Assembly (NCBI GenBank): GCA_020846515.1 | Contig: JADLDX010000491.1 | Span: 1-5,486, forward strand | From: Pirellulaceae bacterium | GTDB taxonomy: Bacteria; Planctomycetota; Planctomycetia; Pirellulales; Pirellulaceae | DNA: 5,486 nt | Reading direction: 5' to 3' | Shown: in pieces, positions 1 through 5,486 of the stretch | Layout: every line of letters begins with the position of its first letter | How positions within the stretch are numbered: position 1 is the stretch's first letter | Made by a program: the position numbers and the translations under genes | Notes under the pieces: model-generated | The model's database searches: none | What the model saw: the letters and a program-made list of their open reading frames with translations, nothing else | What the model was told of the DNA's origin: nothing

Positions 1-1496
1 CCGAAGAATTGTTTCCACAGGCGATTCATCACCGTACGCGCAGTCAATGGATTGTCGCGCGAGACCAGCCACTGAGCCAGATCCAGACGAGTGGGCGTGC
101 GACCGTCCAGGTTTGGTTGTGGCAAATAGCCAGGAAACGCTGGTTGCACCTCCTCGCCGCTTTCGTCCATCCAATTGCCGCGGGGCAGGATGCGAACCAG
201 TCGCTTTTTCGGTGTGCTTTCACTGACCAGGCAACGTGGCCACGAACTGGACAGCTGTTTTATTTCATCGGCGGCCTTCCGCAATCGCTGACTAGCTTCT
301 TGATCGTCTTTGTTGGCCTCAACAGCTTGCCTGGCGGCAGCCGCCTCAGCTTCTAACGCCGCCAATCTTTCGCGATCCTCGGGTGGGCAGAGTGGCAGAC
401 CATCTTCGCGCCGACCGATGACCGGTTCTTTGATATCGGCAAAGAAAGCGCCGAGCGCATAAAAATCGCGAGTGGTGAACGGGTCGAACTTATGATCGTG
501 ACATTGTGCACAGCCTGTGGTTTGCCCCAGCCAGGCAGTACCAATGGCGCGAACACGATCGGTCAGCATGCGCGCTTCGTAGTCCTTGGGCTGTGCCCCG
601 CCCTCTTCGGTTGACAAGAGCAAGCGATTGAATGCCGAACCAACTCGCGACTCCTGGTCGGCATCTGGTAGAAGATCGCCAGCAATTTGTTCAAGCGTAA
701 AACGATCGAAACGCTTGTTGTCATTAAAACTATCCACGACCCAATCGCGGTATGGCCAGACGTTGCGTGGATTGTCACTATGATAGCCACAGCTGTCTGC
801 ATAACGTACAACGTCCAACCATCCCAGCGCCATACGTTCGCCATAGTGCTCACTGGCGAGCAACCGATCGACCAATTTGTTATAGGCATCCTTGGACGGA
901 TCTTGGACAAAGTGTTGTACTTCAGCGGGCGTGGGTGGCAACCCTTTCAGGTCGAATGACAATCGCCGAATCAACGTGCGCCGATCAGCCTCCGGTGAAA
1001 AATGCAGCGATTGCTCGGCGAGTTGGCGACCAACCAGATAATCGATGGGGTTCTCGCCTGCCGGGATCTTCGCTTTCACCGGCGGTTCATAAGCCCAGTG
1101 CCGCTGGTACTCGGCACCTTGTTCGATCCATCGCGCCAATAAACTCTGCTGGTGATCGGTCAGTTTCTTATGCGAGTCGGCTGGAGGCATACGCAGGTCC
1201 GGATCGCTGGAGCGCATGCGTTGGACCAGCAGACTACCTTTTAAGTCTCCGGCTTTAATTGCTTGTTTGGCAATCGCTTCTTCGCGAATATCCAAACGCA
1301 ATTCGGCTTGGCGATGCCGAGCGTCCGGGCCGTGGCACGCGAAGCAATTATCCGACAGGATTGGCCGGATATCGCGGTTGAACTGGACTCGATCCGGCAA
1401 CTTCGGATCGGCGGCGCTGAGTTGTTGAGACCAACGACCTGAGGCGATCAACAAGCACCAAGCCAGGCATAAAGCCCAAACGTGTGAGCGGCACAT
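1..1496 (-). CDS. Secreted PSCyt1–DUF1549–DUF1553 protein, N-terminal 498 residues (3' end outside window)
   Basis: The frame is open from the ATG at 1496..1494 to the left edge. This is the only usual start codon after the in-frame TAA at 1544..1542, so the start is well fixed; no Shine-Dalgarno is visible. Residues 1-29 look like a Sec signal peptide: short basic n-region, hydrophobic WALCLAWCLLIA, cleavage probably near the Ala-Ala before Asp30. PSCyt1 follows, with haem motif CFACH at residues 51-55 and RMPP (Met103, plausible distal ligand). DUF1549/PSCyt2 spans about residues 153-358 and carries a second CxxCH (CAQCHDHKFDP, from Cys329). An Ala/Glu/Gln-rich likely coiled coil (about 373-417) leads to LPRGNWMDESGE (437-448), a typical DUF1553 lead-in, and the window ends just inside DUF1553 (RLDLAQWLVSRDNPLTARTV). 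Full-length relatives are commonly about 750-1100 residues. The protein is probably periplasmic or extracytoplasmic with covalent haem; its reaction is not established. A DUF1501 gene often follows in planctomycetes, but that would be off the window. Confidence 0.96.
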   Translation of the reverse strand, partial: MCRSHVWALCLAWCLLIASGRWSQQLSAADPKLPDRVQFNRDIRPILSDNCFACHGPDARHRQAELRLDIREEAIAKQAIKAGDLKGSLLVQRMRSSDPDLRMPPADSHKKLTDHQQSLLARWIEQGAEYQRHWAYEPPVKAKIPAGENPIDYLVGRQLAEQSLHFSPEADRRTLIRRLSFDLKGLPPTPAEVQHFVQDPSKDAYNKLVDRLLASEHYGERMALGWLDVVRYADSCGYHSDNPRNVWPYRDWVVDSFNDNKRFDRFTLEQIAGDLLPDADQESRVGSAFNRLLLSTEEGGAQPKDYEARMLTDRVRAIGTAWLGQTTGCAQCHDHKFDPFTTRDFYALGAFFADIKEPVIGRREDGLPLCPPEDRERLAALEAEAAAARQAVEANKDDQEASQRLRKAADEIKQLSSSWPRCLVSESTPKKRLVRILPRGNWMDESGEEVQPAFPGYLPQPNLDGRTPTRLDLAQWLVSRDNPLTARTVMNRLWKQFF

Positions 1497-1538
1497 AATG
1501 TCTACTAGCTGGTAGGGTTGGGAATTGTGAGTCCCCTT

Positions 1539-1544
1539 ATTTTA
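1539..1544 (-). promoter_or_regulatory. Possible -10 element upstream of the PSCyt1 gene
   Basis: On the minus strand TAAAAT (5/6 match to TATAAT) lies 42 bases before the ATG at 1496, a sensible leader distance. No recognisable TTGACA-like -35 sits 16-18 bases further upstream. With the 259-bp gap, it is plausible that the left gene has its own promoter here, but the evidence is a single short A/T-rich match in a more G/C-rich gap. Confidence 0.22.
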
Positions 1545-1556
1545 CCACAAGGCTGC

Positions 1557-1616
1557 CCTGTAGAGTGCTGCCCAGTGGAGGCTGGCCCAGTGGAGTGCCG
1601 CGCCGTGTATTGCTGC
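1557..1616. repeat. Four degenerate 15-bp tandem repeats in the intergenic gap
   Basis: Read on the plus strand, four consecutive 15-mers follow one pattern: CCTGTAGAGTGCTGC, CCAGTGGAGGCTGGC, CCAGTGGAGTGCCGC and GCCGTGTATTGCTGC. Units 1 and 3 match at 12 of 15 positions, units 2 and 3 at 11, and unit 4 matches units 1 and 3 at 10. Read on the minus strand in frame they give AALHW-ASLHW-AALYR plus a final AALW, which resembles the A-x-L-x-x pattern of pentapeptide repeats. The array sits between the two genes, about 60 bp upstream of the left gene's start. Confidence 0.6.
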
Positions 1617-1730
1617 TTGGGAGTGCCTACCCAGGCGAGCGATGGCAACCAATCGCCCGCCGAAAGCCTGGCAACTGGCTAACCATCCAAGGCTATGGCT
1701 CGAGCGGTCACAGATGGCACCGCCGGCCAA

Positions 1731-1756
1731 GAAAGTTTTCATGTCAGGAAACTTTT
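1731..1756 (-). terminator. Weak A/T-rich hairpin at the 3' end of the large gene
   Basis: In the minus-strand transcript, AAAGTTT directly after the stop codon (from 1755) can pair with AAACTTT (down to about 1732). There is a C·A mismatch and a closing C-G pair around a six-base loop. The stem is A/T-rich and is followed by CTTGGCCGG rather than a U-run, so it is a poor intrinsic terminator and may only protect the 3' end or be chance. The plus-strand version pairs slightly better because of G·U wobbles. Confidence 0.25.
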
Positions 1757-4700
1757 TACACCAAAGTTACGTTCCAGATGTCGTCGGTCTCTAGAGTGCC
1801 TGGGTCCCAGGCGACGCTGGCGTTGCGACCATTGGAATCGAGATAGCGATTGTAGGCCACATTGAACAAGTAGTAGCCGCCGTTGGCTGCAGGCACAAAT
1901 CGCCATTCGGTTCCCGTGGCGGTGGCAGATGAATTCAAGTCAACCGACAACAAGTCTCCATCCAAATACAAACCGCTTTGAACATTGCGGAGGCGATAGC
2001 TGTCGCTACCAGCCGATATCAACTGCCAATGGGTGCGTGTATCGTTGACGGTAGTCGTTTGGGCTGAGTTTGAGTTGCCGCGCAGCCACGCATTATCAGC
2101 CGCATTCAATAGCCGCACGATATTGCCGGTCGCTATGACAGGCGGAGGTGCAGTGACGGTTACCTCGACCGTAGCGGTTGCCAATGCGCCTATCGAGTCG
2201 GAAATGGTATAGCTAAAGAGATCGGTACCAGCAAAGCCGGCATTAGGTGTGTACACCAAGGCAGTGCCTGCCAGGTCCACGCGACCATTGGCCGCTTGTG
2301 TAAAATTATCGATCGAAATGGAATCTCCAAGATCGGGGTCACTGTCGTTAGCCAAAACGTTGATCGTTACCGATAGACCAGCGCTCGTGCTGGTAGAATC
2401 CGCCGTAGCGATTGGGGCTTCATTCGTATCCACTACGCCGTACTGGAAGTAACCGTTGGTGTGGAGTACCTCGCTAGCTCGGAACCCGGGCACGATACCA
2501 TCGGCAGCCAGCCATGTGCCGGTCGAAAACACATCGGCAGCTTCTGTCTGATAGACCAGCGTACCTATCTCGATACGATCGATGGCTACGTTGTAGTCGA
2601 TTCCGTTGACCGTGTCGTATACATCATTGGTGAAATTGATTCGCACGTCGCCGATGTTCACCGGCGTCGGTGAAGCATAGGTCAGGGCGACAAAGTTGCG
2701 ACTGTCCAGATCACCGGCTTGGCCGCCGAAGTCAGTCAACCGATAGGTGCCGACTACTTGACCGGAAAGCTCAAGTGTTATGATTTCATTGCCCGTCGCC
2801 CCGGCAGCAAAGATCTTGACGACATTGGTGACGGCGGGGTCGACGGTTATCGAGACGGAAGCGGTCGCGGTTGCTCCGCTGGCATCCACGATCGTGTAGC
2901 TAAACAGATCGCTTCCGACGAAACCTGAATTGGGAGTGTAGACTAACGTATTGCCCACGAGGGCAACGGCACCGTTAGCTGCCTGCGTGAAACTATCGAT
3001 CGAGATCGTATCGCCGGGGTCCAGATCGCGGTCATTGCTGAGAACGTTGATGGCTATCGCTTGACCAACGCCTGTGGTCACCACATCCGCACTGGCAACT
3101 GGGGCGCGATTGGTGTTCGGGACGCCGTACTGGAAGAATCCGTTGGCATGTAGGATTTCACTACGACGGAAGCCAGGCACCAGTCCATCTTCGCTCAGGT
3201 AGGTACCCGTGGAATAAACGTTAGCGGCTTCTGTCTCGTAAACTAAAAGGTCGATTTCGAGGCGATCAATGGCCACGTTGTAATCGGTATTGGTAGCTTG
3301 GTCAAACGTATCATTAATGAAGTTGATCCGCACATCGCTCAAGTTAACGGGCGTTGGGGAAACATAGATCAGTTCAACGAAGTTGCGATTCGCCAAGTCA
3401 TTGGCCTGGCCACCAAAATTGGATAACAGATAGGTGGCCACGTTTTGACCAGCTATTTCAAGACTGACAACTTCGTTACCGGTTTGCCCGGCAGCAAAGA
3501 TCTTGATGGTATTGGGTTCAATGATCACGTCGTTGGGGCGTCCGGGCGAGCCATTGGTTTGTAGGCTGGCTGCCCAACTGGAAGCCAGGCTGTTGTCCAA
3601 GCTTGGATTGACCAGCGCTAAAGTGAAACCGGTTCCATCAGGCGCCGTGGGCCACTCGCCTCTGTCTGAGTACACGACCTCATCCATCACATTGCCGGCG
3701 CTATCCAACAAACGAACGGATTCTCCGCCACCGTTCAGTCCGCCTGAATACTGACCACCGACCAGCACGTTACCTGCATATTGCGACTTGAATCGAATCA
3801 AGTTATCCGTAAAGACCAGCGATTGACCGGGCAGAATGACAGTGCCAAAAGCGACCTTCAAGCCCACCGCATCGATGGTCCATCCAGATAGATCGACCGA
3901 TTCGTTTGAATTGTTGTAAAGCTCCACGAACTCGGCATCCCCGTCCAGCGGGTTGTAATGCAACTCGTTGATGACAATGTTAAAGTTCCCAGAGGCGGTG
4001 CCCGGCATGCGAGCTTCTGCTGCGTAAGCATCGCGACGCAACTGAATGGCTTCATTGAATTCGACTTGCCAGAAGCGATTGGCATAGACGTCATTGCGAT
4101 TCCATTTCGCAAACTCCAGTGTCGAATTGGTAGCCCCAATTTCTTGCAGCAGTTCTTCATGTCGGACGATCAACTGATCATCCGAGAGATACTTGTCGAC
4201 CAAAGTTTGCATGCGACGCCAATACATATCGCGGAACTCGGGCACTTCCCAAATGGCGTTGAGCAGTTCGGAGTTTATAGGCGTGGGAGTCGTAAAGCCG
4301 TCGGGGTTGTCTTCGTTGATGACCCATGTTCGATCCAAGTCCCATTCGACGATCGACCAAACTTGAGTATCCGAATCCAGCCACATGTAGAAATTCTGAC
4401 CGCTCTGGTCGTGGTGACGCATGAGCGATGAGAGGGCCATGTGGTTGATCATGTTGGGGATATCAATATTGCGGTAGAGATACGCGGTTTTTGTAGCCGA
4501 GGGCGGCGACTGCAGTACCTCGTTCAGCGGCAGTATCGATGACAGATCACCATCATCGGGTGCTTCTTTGTCAAAGCCTGGGTCGAATCCGAATCCGTTG
4601 CCTTCTGCTTGGAAAAATTCATCTTCACCATTGAAACCGTTGGCTTCGCGCCACGCCCCGTCGTACAGTTCCTGGAAGCGGAAGATTCCGTGGAAGTTGC

Positions 4701-5486
4701 TATTTCGTTGCACATGCATGAAGAACGAGCTGGTAAACGAATCCGTTTCAGCGTTGAACACATCCCACGATAAATCGGGCGTGACGACTGACCAGTCACC
4801 GAAGTCTGCATTCATTCCGAACTCGTCGATCAGATAACTTCCTTCGCCTCCGATATCGATGCCATAACCACTAGGTAGCTCGAATTTTAGGCTCTTCTTC
4901 GGATAGTTGGCTCGGGAGAAATCACCACCGCGAACGCGAACTGTAGCGTTATCAAAGACCTGGTTGTTAAAGGCCAATACGGCAGGGATCTTGGTATTGG
5001 TGAGCGCTAGATCGGTTGTCGTCAATTCCAAGAATTGCGCTTCATCGACCCAAAACTGAACGACGGGCAACGCGTTGTCGACAATATTGGTTGGCGCTAC
5101 GACGAGTCCGAAGTAGTTGATGGAATCATTGAACGGGGCGACGGCGACATCCGATTCGATACGATAACGCACCAGTTGGCCTACTTCTTGCCCTGGTACC
5201 TCCGCAGTCCAGATGTTGCCAACATTGGTCATGAGCACAGATTGTTCGGCTCCACTAAAGCCGACTTTGTAAATCAAAGTGGCTGTCGTCGCGCCAGAGA
5301 TGGTGGCCGTAACGTTAAACGCTTGTCCTGGCAACACGGTACCAGGTGTGACGATGATATCGGTGATGGGTGCCGGTTCATCTTGTCCCAAAATGGAATT
5401 GGCCGCCGCTGGCGTGGGATTACCGAGGCTTACACCCCAAGCGGCGGCTAGTGAATTATCCAGACTTGGGTCGCGCAGCTCTAGAG
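1756..5486 (-). CDS. Giant secreted lamin-tail/CotH-kinase/CBM60-like/Ig/beta-trefoil protein, C-terminal 1242 residues (5' end outside window)
   Basis: The frame is open from the right edge to TAA at 1758..1756. Residues are numbered from the first complete codon (5484). Residues 1-31 resemble the end of a lamin-tail domain (DPSLDNSLAAAW, echoed later as NPSLDNSLASSW). Then come: an Ig-like domain (about 36-126); a CotH-like atypical kinase domain (about 139-494) with RVRGGDFSRANYPKKSLKF, HHDQSGQNFYMW and EWDLDRTW, keeping Asp359 and Asp382/384 as candidate catalytic/metal residues; a second lamin-tail domain (about 499-651, INELHYNPLDGDAEFVELYN); two CBM60-like modules (about 659-787 and 888-1016, with IN-F-x-ND and YNVAIDR); two Big_9/cadherin-like domains (about 792-883 and 1021-1112, NVLxND and DLFSYTI); and a C-terminal beta-trefoil (about 1119-1242). 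No cysteine and only about 13 lysines are present. No dockerin, PEP-CTERM or LPXTG signal ends the protein. The signal peptide should lie upstream. Likely extracellular or surface-bound, binding polysaccharide through its C-terminal half; kinase activity is unproven. Confidence 0.95.
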   Translation of the reverse strand, partial: LELRDPSLDNSLAAAWGVSLGNPTPAAANSILGQDEPAPITDIIVTPGTVLPGQAFNVTATISGATTATLIYKVGFSGAEQSVLMTNVGNIWTAEVPGQEVGQLVRYRIESDVAVAPFNDSINYFGLVVAPTNIVDNALPVVQFWVDEAQFLELTTTDLALTNTKIPAVLAFNNQVFDNATVRVRGGDFSRANYPKKSLKFELPSGYGIDIGGEGSYLIDEFGMNADFGDWSVVTPDLSWDVFNAETDSFTSSFFMHVQRNSNFHGIFRFQELYDGAWREANGFNGEDEFFQAEGNGFGFDPGFDKEAPDDGDLSSILPLNEVLQSPPSATKTAYLYRNIDIPNMINHMALSSLMRHHDQSGQNFYMWLDSDTQVWSIVEWDLDRTWVINEDNPDGFTTPTPINSELLNAIWEVPEFRDMYWRRMQTLVDKYLSDDQLIVRHEELLQEIGATNSTLEFAKWNRNDVYANRFWQVEFNEAIQLRRDAYAAEARMPGTASGNFNIVINELHYNPLDGDAEFVELYNNSNESVDLSGWTIDAVGLKVAFGTVILPGQSLVFTDNLIRFKSQYAGNVLVGGQYSGGLNGGGESVRLLDSAGNVMDEVVYSDRGEWPTAPDGTGFTLALVNPSLDNSLASSWAASLQTNGSPGRPNDVIIEPNTIKIFAAGQTGNEVVSLEIAGQNVATYLLSNFGGQANDLANRNFVELIYVSPTPVNLSDVRINFINDTFDQATNTDYNVAIDRLEIDLLVYETEAANVYSTGTYLSEDGLVPGFRRSEILHANGFFQYGVPNTNRAPVASADVVTTGVGQAIAINVLSNDRDLDPGDTISIDSFTQAANGAVALVGNTLVYTPNSGFVGSDLFSYTIVDASGATATASVSITVDPAVTNVVKIFAAGATGNEIITLELSGQVVGTYRLTDFGGQAGDLDSRNFVALTYASPTPVNIGDVRINFTNDVYDTVNGIDYNVAIDRIEIGTLVYQTEAADVFSTGTWLAADGIVPGFRASEVLHTNGYFQYGVVDTNEAPIATADSTSTSAGLSVTINVLANDSDPDLGDSISIDNFTQAANGRVDLAGTALVYTPNAGFAGTDLFSYTISDSIGALATATVEVTVTAPPPVIATGNIVRLLNAADNAWLRGNSNSAQTTTVNDTRTHWQLISAGSDSYRLRNVQSGLYLDGDLLSVDLNSSATATGTEWRFVPAANGGYYLFNVAYNRYLDSNGRNASVAWDPGTLETDDIWNVTLV
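2155..2820 (-). repeat. Tandem intragenic module, copy 2 (CBM60-like + Big_9)
   Basis: This is the second copy of the 229-codon module. It encodes VKIFAAGATGNE, INFTNDVYD, YNVAIDRIE and LHTNGYFQYG in the CBM part, then NEAPIATADST to TVEVTV in the Ig part. It is nearest the trefoil domain. Conservation is highest at the presumed Ca-binding and folding motifs (the IN-F-x-ND stretch, YNVAIDR, FSTGTW/YSTGTY, FTQAANG, LVYTPN, DLFSYTI). It is lowest in the surface loops at the start of the Ig domain, so the duplication is old enough to have diverged but both copies remain under constraint. Confidence 0.93.
2842..3507 (-). repeat. Tandem intragenic module, copy 1 (CBM60-like + Big_9)
   Basis: This is the first of two head-to-tail copies of a coding module inside the large gene. 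It encodes a CBM60-like carbohydrate-binding domain (starts IKIFAAGQTGNE, includes INFINDTFD and YNVAIDRLE, ends LHANGFFQYG) followed by a Big_9/cadherin-like Ig domain (NRAPVASADVV to ASVSITV). It aligns without gaps to the second copy at a 687-bp (229-codon) offset. By eye, 145 of 222 residues are identical. At DNA level a block around the AAGATCTTTGCTGCCGG coding start is exactly conserved between the copies. Confidence 0.93.

Noticed and set aside
9..356. 115-codon plus-strand ORF
   Set aside because: It overlaps the linker and DUF1553 start of the PSCyt1 protein on the opposite strand; no independent support.
752..1258. 168-codon plus-strand ORF
   Set aside because: It lies opposite the PSCyt1 frame, which has clear family motifs across the same bases; its translation shows no recognisable domain.
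1322..1346. Lipoprotein signal in the PSCyt1 protein (LAWC within the hydrophobic stretch)
   Set aside because: The Cys at residue 14 sits in the middle of the hydrophobic core, leaving no room for a normal lipobox; a standard signal-peptidase I site near residue 29 fits better.
3958..4431. 157-codon plus-strand ORF
   Set aside because: It is antisense to the CotH kinase domain and its composition mirrors the conserved sense motifs; no domain or ribosome binding site supports it.
5389..5391. TTG codon that could be taken as the start of the large gene
   Set aside because: The frame stays open for 31 further codons to the right edge, and those codons read as the end of a lamin-tail domain, so the true start is outside the window.
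5035..5451. 138-codon plus-strand ORF
   Set aside because: It is antisense to the Ig-like domain of the large gene and looks like a shadow with no family features.
1..5486. tRNA, rRNA, CRISPR, insertion sequence or attachment site
   Set aside because: No cloverleaf-like segment, regular spaced repeats, terminal inverted repeats or transposase fragment was found; nearly all the DNA is accounted for by two coding frames.

Overview
The window most likely comes from a planctomycete of the Pirellulaceae type (Rhodopirellula or Blastopirellula relatives). Two things point there. The left gene has the PSCyt1–DUF1549–DUF1553 architecture that is massively expanded in that phylum. The right gene is a giant secreted protein combining lamin-tail, CotH-kinase, carbohydrate-binding and Ig-like modules, a combination also common there. 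The assignment is inferred from domain content, not from a marker gene.

Layout: both genes lie on the minus strand and both run off the window. Reading in the direction of transcription (right to left), 5486..1756 is the C-terminal 1242 residues of a multidomain extracellular protein whose N-terminus lies beyond the right edge. A 259-bp intergenic gap (1755..1497) follows. Then 1496..1 holds the first 498 residues of a secreted PSCyt1/DUF1549/DUF1553 protein whose C-terminus lies beyond the left edge. The plus strand carries no convincing gene.

The large protein reads: end of a first lamin-tail domain, Ig-like domain, CotH-like kinase domain, second lamin-tail domain, then a tandem duplication of [CBM60-like Ca-dependent carbohydrate-binding module + Big_9/cadherin-like Ig domain], and a C-terminal three-lobed beta-trefoil (ricin-like) domain. 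It contains no cysteine and very few lysines. The intergenic gap holds a weak hairpin next to the stop codon, a degenerate 15-bp tandem repeat whose minus-strand reading gives pentapeptide-like A-[AS]-L-x-x units, and a possible -10 element for the left gene.

Functionally, the two products suggest an extracytoplasmic pair: a polysaccharide-binding or surface-anchored modular protein next to a haem-binding secreted protein of unknown reaction. The gap between them is too long to assume a single operon. I see no RNA gene, mobile element, CRISPR array or clear new system. The points most worth a second look are the duplicated CBM–Ig module, the C-terminal trefoil and the intergenic repeat.
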